Origin: Cyanophora paradoxa
Lineage: Eukaryota; Glaucocystophyceae; Cyanophorales; Cyanophoraceae
Length of the DNA stretch: 64,000 bases
Reading direction: 5' to 3'
NCBI GenBank assembly: GCA_004431415.1
Contig: QPMI01000393.1
Coordinates: 1 to 64,000, forward strand
Made by a program: the position numbers and the translations under genes. Shown here one piece after another: positions 20,976 to 32,605 of this stretch (position 1 is its first letter; each line of letters starts with the position of its first letter). The notes below the pieces were generated by a model that had not been told where the DNA came from, ran no database searches, and saw nothing but the letters and a program-made list of their open reading frames with translations.

Positions 20976-22019
20976 TCACTGTACCCCTCGCTGGCGCTTG
21001 GGGCGGTCCATGCTGGGAACAGGGGCCTCCTTGCGCTTCGTGGAGCCGTGGCCGCCCGCGTTCTTGTCCGCTGTTTCCGCCTTGCAGTAGCAGCCTGTGG
21101 GCTCGGTCAGCATGCTGTGTACATGTCGACAGAAAGCGGAGACGTGCGCACGGTAGGCGGGCGTGGTGCCCTCAGCGACGACGGCTTCCGGGGCTTCCGG
21201 GGTGGCGCAGCGAGTGATGACGACGCGGCACCGAAGCTGCTCTTCATGCAGCTTGTACGCCGCGAGATCCTTCGCCTTCAGCCAGAGCCGTGACTCTATG
21301 ATCATCGCCTGCCGTGTATCTAGGTCAGGGGGCGCCAGATAAAAGGAGCGCAAGGGCGCGCAACGCAACGCACCCCGTGCTCGTCGTACGAGATGCTGCC
21401 CGTTTCGAGGGAGGGCGAGATGAGCTCCGGGCGGAACTTCTCACCCAGGTACTCGGCCCCGGGGACGGGAATGAAGACATTTTTACAGATGCACATCTCC
21501 GGGATCAAATTGAGCGCGTACGCGCCGGGCTGGCCCCATCCAGGCAGCGCACACCCCAGACCGACCGTGGAAGAGCCACGCTTGACAGTGACGGCGAACT
21601 TTTGAATGTGGTTCTGCACGACCGGCGCATTCTGCGCGAATATCGATGAAAACTGTGCCGACGCAGCAGCATGCATCGCATAGAGAGCTCACCTCGGCGA
21701 ACGTGGTCCTGACGCGAAGCTCTTGCAATTGACGGGTTTTTGCGTCGGGGGCATAGGAAAGGCACGCACCCGAATCCATTATCCCACCGACCGCCAACAA
21801 CCCCGAAGCCGTCGCCGTCGTCGTGGAGAAAGCAGCGCAGGCCTGCTCGTCTTGTTCCTGGAAGTTGTTCAAGTCGAAGGTATGCGGCAGGGAGTCATGC
21901 AATGCCGCCTCCGGGATGTGAGCGCTCGCCAAGAGTAAGCCGGAATCGCGCGCGGCGTCCATCACGCCCTGGTCAGCGCATACATCTGCCATGAACATCC
22001 ATGCCTCGATGCTGGCCAT
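20976..22019 (-). CDS. Unknown protein, paralogue A of an inverted gene pair
   Basis: I do not recognise a family. The start at 22,019 gives MASIEAWMFMADVCADQGVM. Exon 1 ends near TRQLQELRVRTTFAE. A middle exon (about 21,330-21,650) encodes VVQNHIQKFAVTVKRGSS and later KNVFIPVPGAEYLGEKF, and is followed by AMIIESRLWLKAKDLAAYKL. The last part, AVVAEGTTPAY to HVHSMLTEPTGCYCKAE and SMDRPKRQRGVQ, is almost identical to the plus-strand gene at 22,381-23,142. The C-terminus is Lys/Arg-rich (STKRKEAP) with two Cys and two His (CRHVHS, CYCK), which might be a metal site or nuclear signal. The middle exons are absent from the partner copy. Confidence 0.55.
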
Positions 22020-22380
22020 CGTGCCGCTCGTGCAGGTTTGGAGTGGAATGGGCTGCTTTGCTGCGTGCGATGCTTCTGGTCGCTTGTGGAATGAGCGGAT
22101 TTTTGCAATTATTGGCCGTGTGACTTGTGTTGCTCGGGATGCCAGCTGACCGCCAAAGCTTCAGCTGACCGCCTAGGCTTCAGCTGACAGCAGCGGAGCG
22201 GCTGTACCCCCCAACAGTACCCCAGTGTAACCCCACTGTAACCCCAGCCACTGCAGCCACAGTGCACCCACCCTGCCACACAGCACAGTGCAGCCAAAGT
22301 GCAGCCATAGGCTCACAGCCGCCACACTGCTTCACCGAGCCACTCTTGCTCTGCAGCAGCTCCGCGCAGGCTTCTGCAAA
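22020..22380. promoter_or_regulatory. Shared divergent promoter region of the paralogue pair
   Basis: 361 bp between the two head-to-head starts. It holds three CAGCTGAC-type direct repeats (about 22,142-22,190) and repeated CAGTGTAACCCCACTGTAAC sequence (about 22,223). No TATA box stands out. Confidence 0.4.
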
Positions 22381-23142
22381 ATGCCTCCACCAGCACATCA
22401 GCTTTTCGACACGCCGGACAACGATGCCGTTCTTGTACAACTTGTCGACTACGACTCGGACGTCGATGAGCTCGATGGCGGACGTGTCGAACTTGCCGAC
22501 GACTCGGGCGTCGATGAGCTCGATGGCGAGACGCTTTCGCCCTATAATGACCTGAACGACCTGTCGATTGAAGTCCCTGGCCATCGCTCGGAAGTTTTCA
22601 GCGCTGGAATCGACACGCGAACGCTCCCCTTCGACCTTGGGCTCGACTGCGCGAGCAAGGGGGATGCATTCTCCTGGCACGATGCGACTGCGGAGCAATG
22701 GTTGGCTGCAATGGAGCTGGCGGCGACGCTGGCTTCACCACGTTCGCCCCCGCCGGCGCCGCTGTCCTCGTACGACGAGATGCCCGGCGAGCAGGCGGAG
22801 CAGACGACGAGGCCTGCGAGCCCGACTCCGGGGTTGTTGGCGTTCGGTGGGCTAATGGATTTGGCTGCATATGCGCGCCTTTCCGCCCCCGAAGCAAAAA
22901 CCCGTCAAGAGCTTCGCATCAGGACCAGCGCGGAAGCCGTCGTCGCTGAGGGCACCACGCCCGCCTACCGTAAACTCACCTCCGCTTTCTGTCGACATGT
23001 ACACAGCATGCTGACCGAGCCCACAGGCTGCTACTGCAAGGCGGAAACGTCGGACAAGAACGCGGGCGGCCATGGCTCTACGAAGCGCAAGGAGGCCCCT
23101 GTTCCCAGCATGGACCGCCTCAAGCGACAGCGAGGGGGATAG
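22381..23142 (+). CDS. Unknown protein, paralogue B of an inverted gene pair (shorter)
   Basis: Single open frame, apparently intronless. The start MPPPAHQLFDTPDN lies at 22,381. The N-terminal third is acidic and contains a duplicated VDELDG segment. From LLAFGGLMDLAAY onward it matches paralogue A: TRQELRIRTSAEAVVAEGTT, then CRHVHSMLTEPTGCYCKAE and SMDRLKRQRGG. It joins RIRTSA directly to EAVVAEG, skipping the block of roughly 110 or more residues that paralogue A has at this point. Near-identity at base level over the last 190 bp implies a recent duplication or gene conversion. The lack of introns would fit a partly processed copy. Function unknown. Confidence 0.6.
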   Translation: MPPPAHQLFDTPDNDAVLVQLVDYDSDVDELDGGRVELADDSGVDELDGETLSPYNDLNDLSIEVPGHRSEVFSAGIDTRTLPFDLGLDCASKGDAFSWHDATAEQWLAAMELAATLASPRSPPPAPLSSYDEMPGEQAEQTTRPASPTPGLLAFGGLMDLAAYARLSAPEAKTRQELRIRTSAEAVVAEGTTPAYRKLTSAFCRHVHSMLTEPTGCYCKAETSDKNAGGHGSTKRKEAPVPSMDRLKRQRGG

Positions 23143-23961
23143 TGATTACAGCTAGGTGACTGCAGCGTGCCCCCACCGCTTTTTTCCCCCCCGCCCCGTG
23201 CTGCTCCTTGCATTTACATTCAGATATCGATGTCCTTTTAGTATCACAGTCTTTGCAGTTATAGCTATTCTTTGCAGCTAGATTAGTACCCATTGCTGTT
23301 CTTTAATTAATGTTTCGAATTCGCAATCGACTCTGCTGTAGGCCTTCTGCTTTTATTAAAAAGCATCACGTTATTGCATTTGTATCATTCAATATCTTTG
23401 TCACAGTGTGATTTGATAAAATCTGTAGATATCATAGTTTAGCACTGCGCTCGGGCTCGAGTTTACCGTAGTACTCGTAAGGTAGTTTACATAGGTCTCT
23501 GCAGTAGACCCGCTGCTCAATTCTTGCAATTGGATAGGACTTAAAAGCTTGCATGTAATTCATTCCGAAGTTCTCAATCTCGCAGTCTAGATCTGGATCT
23601 CTCATGATCAGAGTCTCAGAGTCTAACTTAGTAAACTGGCGCTCGCATGCCATTGCATGCATGTGTAGACTGAGGATCCCGGAGCTTGTACATGTCCAGT
23701 GTCTTTCGAAGCAAATCATCAATGCCATCAGCGGTGAGGCTATTCACTTCTCTTAATCTACGTTACCAATCTCCAGCTGAACTTTAGAAAGGAACAAACA
23801 AGAGCACAAGCTCCAGCTGTGCTACTGGCCCATTGGTGCTGGCCGCAGCTGGGCACGTACGTGAGGTCAAAGCTAGAAGTACACGACGTCAATGAAATAA
23901 GACGCAAAGGAGAGAGGAGAGAAAAGGGGCAGCTGCAGGCGAATGCGTGCGCATGCATGGC
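23143..23961. other. Intergenic region
   Basis: About 820 bp after paralogue B and after the TerC stop (convergent). There is an AT-rich patch at 23,210-23,430, but the open frames on both strands show no domain. Nothing else seen. Confidence 0.5.
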
Positions 23962-26227
23962 TCAGAGCTTGCCAGTGCCAGCAAGGTCTTCAGAAGCACC
24001 AGTGGCCTTCCTGAGCGCTTCGTCCGCAGAGGGCTTCGAGAGGGATGCCCCGGGCGCAGCCTCCTCCGCCTCCTCTTCCTCCTCCTTTTTGTCATCTTCC
24101 TCGGGGAAAAGAAGGGAGAGGGTGATGCCACCGCCAAGAACGCCAGCCACGACGGACAGGGAAAGATACCTGCACCAACGATTCAGATGAAAGCATAACG
24201 TGGGAAGAACCCGTTGATCCGGCAAGTGCTAATATCGAATAGTGCATATCTAGCTTGCTTAAGATGGCACGGCGCCGATTCCATGTGGCCCTTCTACGTA
24301 GAGCTGCCCGCCGCGTTCAGACTCAGGCGCACGTGGAAGTGTGGAAGCCAAAGTAGTCGGCGACCATCTTCGCGCCGACGAAGCCCAGGACGATGGCGAG
24401 GGACGGCTGCAGGTACCGAAGGCCCGCAAGCACCGTCGAGATCAGGAAGAAGAGGGACCTGGCCCAGCCGGATGAGCACGGCCAGCGAGCGTGGTGGGTG
24501 GGTGGGCAGGCGGGCGCACCGGAGGGAGAGGATGGCGAACATGTTAGAGGTGAAGACGATGAAGGGGTCCGAGGTGACGCCGAAGACGGCGGGGATGCTA
24601 TGGAGCGTTCGAATAAGAAAAGAAAAGAAAAAGGAAAAGAAGGAGAGGGGTACCTGTCGACGGCAAAGACGACGTCGGAGAGCTCGATGACGATGAGGAC
24701 GAGGAGGAGGGGCGTCGCCTCGCCCATCGCGTTGAAGAACCTGCGCGTCTCCTTCCGGTCATGTCTCGCACTAACACCACGGCTGGACGCTGAGCGCACT
24801 TCTCGCCGTCGTAGTGGTCGGAGACCTTGACAAGCTTCCGCGCGAAGAGTACGATCTGCGAAAGAAGCGATTCGTGAGCGCAGAGAGACGACAGAGAATG
24901 ACACGAGGCCAGCGAGGCGGCGCGCCTTGTTATCCGAGAGATCCTCCTCATCGTCGTCGTCGCCCCCTTCCGTGAGGAGCTGCGGGGCACGTCAAATTCG
25001 AGGCGGGGCGGGGCGGGGCGGGGCGGGGCGGGGCGGCGAGCCTTGAAGGACGACCAGAGAAGCACAGCCGCGAAAACGAGGAACAGAGCCTCGAACTGAA
25101 AGGGGTATCATTTTGAGAGGGAGAGGGGAGGGGAACGCGGGGAAGGGGGGGGGGTACCCGCTCGAGGGCGGCGGCCCCAAGGCCGATCATGACGGCGCGC
25201 ATCGCCGCGGCGCCGATCAGACCCCACTTCAGGACGCGCTTCTGAGACTGCTGGGGAACCTGTACAGGGGGGTACGGTGAGGGGCGCGCAGGCGGTGGGG
25301 GGACTGGGGCCAAGCTGGCAGGGGTACCTGGAAGTAGTTGAAGACGAGGAGGAAGACGAACAGGTTGTCCACCGAAAGGCTCTGTTCGACGATGTACCCC
25401 GAAATGAACTCGGCCGCTGCGGGTACGTCGTTTGGAGACCGGGGGAGAAGGAGCGCGGGCCCGGCGGACCCTTCTCGGCGCCCTGGAAGTAAGAAATGCC
25501 GCCCGCAAAGGCGAAGGCCACCGCGAACCAGCACGCCGTGTTGAATATGGCGCTCTTGGCCTCTTTGGCATCCGCATCTGCGCCTACCCGCGTGAGCAGG
25601 CGCAGGACGGCTCGGCGCTGTGCGGAACGGACCGTCGAAGGAGACCGTCAGCGGGCCGGAGCGGGGCGCGGGGGCCGAGAGCTGGTACTCCTGCTCATCC
25701 GAGTCCGTCTTTCGCTCGCCGCCGGCCTCCGCCACGATGCGCAGCGCCTGCGCGGAGCGAGCTCGGCGCCGGCGCGCCACGTGAGGGGGAGATCCGCACC
25801 CGGCGGGCGTGCTCGAAGGCCCTCCGCGCTTGATGAACGCAGCCTGTGCAAGAAGACTCCGAAGCGACCCGGAAGCGGCGGCCGAGGGCCGGCGACGCGC
25901 TGAAGCCAAGCTGCCGCTGTGCACGGGGCGCCGAAGGGGCCAGCCGGGTCGAGTGTGCCTACGAGAGGAACGCAGGACTCAGCACCAGCGCCGACGCCGA
26001 CGCGGACCCGTGCGGGGCGTTGCGGTGCTCTGGGCGCAGCCGCACCGGTGCATATAATGCGGAGCTCAGCGGGCCCGTGTGCCTGCAGGAAGCAAGGCGG
26101 CAGTGAGCGACATCCAGAAGAGGAGCCGCAGCGCTGCTCCGGCAGCGCGGCGACGAGGCGCGAGGGGGGGCGGCGGATGGGCCCACCTGATCCCGGACAG
26201 GGCGCTCAACGCAAATGCTGACGCCAT
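23962..26227 (-). CDS. TerC family integral membrane protein (probably plastid thylakoid)
   Basis: Multi-spanning TerC-family protein. In plants the plastid TerC acts in the thylakoid membrane and is needed for photosystem assembly; bacterial members are linked to metal handling. Spliced exons give a Ser/Arg/Ala-rich leader from [13 protein letters not shown] (26,227), compatible with a plastid transit peptide. Membrane helices follow: [37 protein letters not shown] with the family's conserved acidic residue, [54 protein letters not shown] with a second conserved Asp, and [16 protein letters not shown]. The C-terminus after [20 protein letters not shown] is a long Glu/Lys-rich stromal or cytosolic tail ending LAGTGKL. 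An acidic, Lys-containing loop ([15 protein letters not shown]) precedes [20 protein letters not shown]. Divergent from the redox fusion gene with about 260 bp between starts. Confidence 0.85.
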
Positions 26228-26490
26228 TGCAGAATGAGGCGACCGTGGCCGCGCTCCAGACGATGCCACCGCGCACGCCCTGTACCCGTCGTGAAGGCGT
26301 CGTGTACCCGCATTGCGGTTTTCCAAACCGCTGCCTAGGCCTTTAGTTTGGAGCCGAGGAGCTTGGAAAGTGGTAGCAGTACTGCGCCAGCGCCAGTCCG
26401 GCCCTTCCGCGACCGAACCATCGTATATCCTGCTCTGCAAACGGAGCTCCGAGTAGAACCTTGATCTCTTTAGCCAGGAGCAGCATAGGG
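26228..26490. promoter_or_regulatory. Divergent promoter region, TerC and redox fusion gene
   Basis: 263 bp between the putative start of TerC and the start of the peroxidase fusion. No canonical TATA box is visible. The TerC start could lie further upstream within this stretch. Confidence 0.35.
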
Positions 26491-29400
26491 ATGGGCGGTC
26501 GAGGCAGCAGGAGTGGCCTGCTCCTCGCCCTCATCGGCCTTGCCGCTCTGGCCATCGCCGACGCCCAGCTCAAAGAGTACCGCACCGGCGATGGAGTGCG
26601 TTCCGTTTGACCTGCCTTTGTGCCTCATCTATCCCGCCCGCCTGCGCCGCGGCCCCGCCACCGATCCGAAACGCTCGTCACCCACGCTCCGCCCGACGCG
26701 CAGACGGGAAACAACGCCAAGAAGATCAACATGGGGAAGGAAGGGGCCCGGTTCTACCGGACCCTGCCCGGTGCCCAGCTTCCTCCGGCGCCCCTCGTGC
26801 CAGCCGTTTCCTCACGCCCTGGCAGCCTATTACAGCGACGGCATGAACATCCCGGTTCCCAATGTGTCGCCGGTGCGTCGCAGTGCCGGCCGACGCGGAT
26901 GGTCCCGCTCAGCTAGAGGTTGCGAACTACTCCTCGCTGACCCGCGCGTGCCCGCACAGCGGCTCGTGTCCGAGCGACTCTTCTCGCGGGGCCCGTTCGC
27001 GTACAACCAGCAGTCGATTTCCTTCATGGCTGCCGCCTTCGGACAGTGCGTCGCGCTCTTCCGCCCGTCGGCCCGCGATCCGCTCAGCCGCGCCGCTCCG
27101 CAGGTTCGTGGCTCACGACCTCATACTGACGATGGACACCGCGGAGCCGTGGCCCATCCCGGTCCAGCTCTGCGACCGCGTGATGGATCCCACGTGCGAC
27201 GGCTACAACATCACGTTCGCGCGCCTGAAGTACGACCCGGCTACGGGGAACGACCTTGAGGCGCGCGTGCCGCTCAACGGACAGACCTCGTTCCTCGACG
27301 CTTCGACGGGTGCGATCCGCCATCCACGCGCTCCGCTCCGCTCCGCGCCCGCCTCGCCGCCGCGCCCAGCGCCCGCCCCTTCTGACCGGCCGCCGCAGTC
27401 TACGGCCCGAACGACGCCCGCTCCCGCCTCCTGCGCACTTTCACGTGCGTTGGCCCCTAGCGCCCGGGCGGCCGACCGCCCCGCTCGATCCGCCTGACCG
27501 GCCGGGGGCCACCGCTGTGCAGCGGGGGCGAGCTGATCGAGGACCCCACCGACGGCTGCCCCACGAACCCCAACGGCCACGCGATGGACGGCCACAACGC
27601 GTTCACGAAGCAGCGGCTGACGGGGGACGTGCGCGGCAACGTGAACCCCGGCATTCTGGCCGTCCACTGCACGTTCGTGCTGGAGCACAACTGGTGGGCG
27701 CGCAAGCTCGCCAAGGCGAACCCGTCCTGGTCGGACGAGGTGCTCTACCAAGAGGCCCGCGCCCGTGTCATCGCCGAGGTCCAGGCCATCACCTACCAGG
27801 AGTACATCCCCGTCGTGCTGGGGTACGCGGTTTCCGCGGCTCCCGCCGTCGCGTCGCCGTCGCGCCGCCGCCGGGCCGGGCCGGGCCGGCCTGACGCCCC
27901 CGCAGGCAGCTGGCGTCGCAGATCCCGGCCTACTCGGGGTACAAGGCCGACGTGGACCCCAGCGCCGACCTCTTCTTCGCGATCGCTGCGTACCGGTACG
28001 GCCACTCGGGCATCAACTCGCTGTACCTCCGGCTCGAGAAGGACGGCTCCATGATCCCGGGCGGGCCCGTGCTGCTCCGCAACGCCTTCTTCAACCCGTC
28101 GTACCTCATGGACGGCGGCATCGCGTCGCTGCTGCGCGGCCTCATCGTGCAGCCGGAGGCCCTCATCGACACGACGATGGTCGACGACGTCCGACAGGTC
28201 CGCGAGCGCCGCGCTCGCTCGGCGCCCCGTTCGTTCGCCCGCCCGCCCGCTCGCTCACGGCCGTCCCCGCCGCAGTTCCTCTTCGGGCTGCGCTCCGACC
28301 TTGCCGCCATCGACATCCAGCGCGGCCGCGACGTCGGCCTGCCCCGCTACCGCCGCGCCCGCCAGTACTACGGCCTCTCCGTGCCCACCTCCTTCGGTGC
28401 CGGCCCCTTCCCGCTCCGCTCCGCTCCGCCCCGTTCCGCGCTCACGCCGCCCCGCCCCGCCCCGCCCCGCCCCGCAGCGGACATCACAGACGATGTCCAG
28501 GTGCAGCAGGCGCTGGCGGACGCCTACGGCCACATCGACAACGTCGACGCGTGCGCGCAGCGCCTCGGCGCGATCTAAGGCGATCCCGAGGCCGCCGAGC
28601 GCTGACGGCCCCCCGCAGCTGGGTGGGCGGCCTGGCGGAGAAGCACGTACCCGGGGGCCTGGTGGGACCCCTCTTTGCGGCCTCCATCATCGAGCAGGCG
28701 ATCCGCACGCGGGACGGCGACCGCTTCTGGTTCGAGGGCTACCTCCCCGCCGAGCTCGTCGCCGAGATCAAGTCCACGACGCTCTCGGACATCATGGCGC
28801 GTGCCGTCCCCGGCATCGGCGGCTCCGGCGTGCGCACCTCCCTCCCCGCTCGCTAGCCCTTCGTAGTCGGATTCCGACCTGATCCCGTCCGTCCTCGCTC
28901 GCCGCAGGCCATCCCGCGGCAGGCGTTCCGCGTGCCGACGGCGGGAGCCTACTGCTTCACGGGCGCCTGCCCCAACGCCGGCCCGTCCTCGCCAGCGACC
29001 GCCCCGACGGGGACGCTCCCCTCGACGGGCGCCGCCACGCCTGCGCCGGTCATCACCAACGGGACGGACTCTTCCTCCTCCTCCTCCTCAACGACCACGG
29101 CGCCGGCGGCGTCGTTCGTCACCAAGGAGATCTCGGACTCGCTGACGTTGAAGCACTGGCCGATCGAGAGCAACCAGGTGCAGATCGAGTTCTCGCTCAA
29201 GGGCAAGGGCTGGGTCGGCATCGGCATCGGCTCGGGCATGGTCGGCGCAGACATGACCATCTGCCGCTACCCGGACCCCGCCGCGTGCGTCGCCGCTGCG
29301 CCCCCTCCCGCTCGCGACTCTCCTCACTCACGCCCGCCGCGCCGCGCAGCACGGCCGGCGTATGCGAGGACTACTCCAGCGGGGGGTACGTCGTTCCCGT

Positions 29401-32400
29401 CAAGAAGGGTACCCAGACGAGCACACTGGTGCGCCATGACCACGTACCCCTGCCCCGCGCCTCTTTCAAAGCTCACGCGCCGGGCGCCAGGTCTCGACGG
29501 CGCGCGACTCGTCGACGACGACGTACACCTTCAAGCGTCTCGTGGGCACGAGCGACCCGGCGGGTGAGAGAGAGCCGACCAGGCCCTTCTCTCGCCACAA
29601 AGCCGAATCCGTCGCCTCACTCGCTGCGCCCGACGACGTCGCGCAGGCAAGTCGATCTCGACGTCGGGCACGACCAACGTCGTCGTGGCGTGGAGCACCG
29701 ACTCTGACACCCTCGCCTACCATGTGCGCGCCGCCCCTGCGGCGTCCGCCCGATCGTCGCGCCGTCTCACGTGGGGCTGCTTCCACGCGACAGGGCCCCA
29801 ACCGCTTCATCGGGACCGTCGATTTCACGGCGGCGCAGGCCGCCTCGACCACGTCCACCACGACGACGTCGTCCTCGTCGGCTTCCTCGTCGACCTCCTC
29901 CTCGTCCTCGTCCTCCTCCTCGTCGTCCACGGCGTCAACGACAACGACGACGACGTCGACGGGCACGACGACGACCGGCATGGGCTCGGGATCGGCGACG
30001 GTCACGGGCTCCTCGGCGCGCACGTTCACGGGCGTCCACATCATGCACGGCACGGCGATGTTCGCCGTCTGGGGCGGGCTCGTCCCCGCCGCCGTCTTCA
30101 CCATGCGCTACCTGAAGCACACGTCCTTCTGGCTCACCTTCCACAAGGGCGGCATGACCCTCTCGGCGGCGCTCACCTTCTCGGCCGTCGGCTCCGTCCT
30201 CTCCATCGGGAACCAGACGCCGTACCACTTCGTGCTGGGCGTCTGCATCGCGTCGCTGCTCGCCGTCGAGGTGGTCCTGGGCGTCATCACCGCCTACTTC
30301 CACTCGTCGGAGAAGGCGTGGGGCCTGCGCTCGATCCTCAAGCGCCTGCACCCGATCGTCGGCTACCTGCTCATCCTCCTCGCGATGGCAAACGTGTGCA
30401 TCGGGCTCAACCTCATGCAGTCGCCCTACTGGGCCATCGGCGCCGCGTGGCTCGGCTTCCTCCTCGTCGCGTTCGGCATCGCCGAGGTCCGGCTGCAGCG
30501 CGAGCGGCGCCAGTCGGCGGACGCCAAGTACCGCATCGCGGACCTCATGCCGCGCAAGCTGACGCCGCTCACTGTTGAGGAGGTCCGGCAACGCGACCCG
30601 CCTTCGCGGCCGTGGCCGGCGCTGACGTCGATGTCGCCCGCGCCGCCCACGCCGCGCAGATCGACCGGAACATCAAGCTGGGCGCCAAGTGGGTCACCAT
30701 GGGCCCCTACGTCTACGACGTCGGCGAGTTCATGCACGACCACCCGGTACCCCTTTTCCCGCCTCGGAGATGGCGGTACCCCCCTTCCGACCCGTTTGCG
30801 CCGCGCAGGGCGGCCTGAACTACCTCCTGCGGTGCGTGGGCCGGGACATCGGCTACTACTTCAACGGGTCCGAGTCGCTGGACGGCGACCGGCCGCACGT
30901 GCACGGGCGGCGCGCCCACGAGATCCTGGCCCGGCTCGCCGTGGGCATCATCGACAAGAACGCGGCAGCCGCCGGCAACGACCTGATGGTGCACACGGGG
31001 CGCGACCGGAGCAAGCGCGGCAGCATCAGCACGGTCGGGTACGAGAGCAAGGCGGGGCGGCGGCGGCGCGAGGAGAGCGAGGGGGCGCCGGGGAGCCCGG
31101 ACGCCCCATCCGACGACGGGTTCGAGAACCTGTCGGACCGGGAGGGCAAGCCGGCGCGGCGGCGGCAGCGGGACCTGCCGCCCATCAAGCTGAAGGGGCG
31201 CCACCGCAACCAGGTGGTGCCCGTCGACGACGGCGCCGGGAACGAGCACGCGCCGCCGCGCCGCGCGCCGGCCCCGCGCCGCTCTGCCACCGTCGCCTCG
31301 CCGTCGTCGCCGCCGCAGTCGCCGCCGCTCGGGCCGCAGCGCGGAGGGCGGCCCGTAGCCTCCGTCTCCTCCACCTCCTCCGCCGCCTCCCGAGAGTCGG
31401 AGGCGGCCAAGGAGCCGGCCCCCGGCGACGCCCTCATCATCAACCTCTCCACCGCCGCCGCGCCGCCCCGCCCCGCCCGCCCCGGCCCCGCGCCGGCCCC
31501 GGCCCCGCCCCCGCGCTGCCCGCCGCCGCCAAGCGGCCCTCCCTGGGCTCGTCCTCCCAGCCGGCGGCCTCGGGCCCCGTCGGCTCGTACACGCTCATCG
31601 AGCGGGAGCTGGTCACGAAGACGGGCAAGCCGGTGGCGCGGCTGCGCTTCCGGGCGCCTCGGCGGCCGCCCTCGACCAAGAAGGACGTCCGGATCATGGG
31701 GGAGTACTATGAGGTCTTCGCCACCGTCGACAACCAGGAGGTGCCTAAAAATACACTAAAATACACGCCTTTCAATTCCACCTAACAACCGAACGCGCGC
31801 CGCAGATCTCGCGCTACTACTCGGTGTGCCAGGTCAACATCGAACCCGAGGACGAGGAGGGCGAGGGCGTCATCGACCTGTACGTGAAGCGGTACCCCAA
31901 CGGGCGCGTCTCGACGTTCCTCCACACGCTCCCGAGTGCGTGTTTACGCGTACCCCTGTCCCCCGCCCCCCCCCCTCCTCCCCCGCCCTGCCCCTCGCTC
32001 CTCCTTTCGTGCCGTCCGAGGCTGAGCGGAGCGGCCGCCTCTCGCGCAGTTGGGCAGACGGTGCGGATGACGGGGCCGATGGGGATGGGCCTGCGCCTCA
32101 CGCCCCACACGCGCGGCAACCTCGTCGCCATCACCGCTGGTGCGCCGCGCCGTCGTTCTTCGATCCCGACGCCGTCGTTCGTCGATCCCGACGCCGTCGT
32201 TCGATCCCGACCGCAGGGACGGGCATCATCCCCTTCCTGGACCTGATCTACCACCTCACCTTCTCCCCCTCCTCGAATGTCACGCTCCTCCTCATCGCCT
32301 GCTTCGAATCCGCGGCGGACATTCTGCTCCACGAGTGGCTCGAGGCGTGCAACGCGCACGCCGCCGGGTCGCCCGAGCGCCGGCTGGAACTGCACATCGC

Positions 32401-32605
32401 TCTCAAGACGGCGCCGCCGGACAGCCACTGGGACCTCGAGAAGCACCACATCACGGGCCGCGTCACGCCGGCCATCATCGACGGCCTGCTGCCCGTCGGC
32501 GGGCCCGAGTCTCTGTACATCTGCGGGAACCAGCGCTTCAGCATGGAGATGGGGCGCGTGGTGGCGACTCTCAAGATCAGCCCGCAGCGCGTCGTCGTCC
32601 TCTAG
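26491..32605 (+). CDS. Peroxidase-DOMON-cytochrome b561-cytochrome b5-FAD/NAD(P)H reductase fusion protein
   Basis: One very large protein of roughly 1,500-1,600 residues, from many short exons. A signal peptide (LLLALIGLAALAIADAQ) is followed by an animal-type heme peroxidase: GQFVAHDLILT (distal His; the preceding Asp of mammalian enzymes is Ala), VYGPNDARSRLLRTF, AAYRYGHSGINS (proximal His) and QRGRDVGLPRYRRARQYYG. Next come a DOMON domain (HWPIESNQVQIEFSLKGKGW to STDSDTLAYHGPNRF), a Ser/Thr-only linker, and a four-to-five-helix cytochrome b561 with His in MHGTAMF, FHKGGMT, YHFVLGV and LHPIVGYLL. A cytochrome b5 domain (YDVGEFMHDHPGGLNYLL), a long disordered linker and an FAD/NAD(P) reductase complete it: RYYSVCQVNIEP, TAGTGIIPFLDLIYHL and YICGNQRFSMEMG. 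Splices at the domain borders (about 28,820/28,907 and 30,580/30,660) keep frame. Predicted to pass cytosolic NAD(P)H electrons across the membrane to an outer DOMON/peroxidase. Confidence 0.85.

Noticed and set aside
26343-26585. Minus-strand protein overlapping the start of the redox fusion gene
   Set aside because: It lies opposite the signal-peptide exon and has no domain; the plus-strand reading with signal peptide and peroxidase exons is far stronger.
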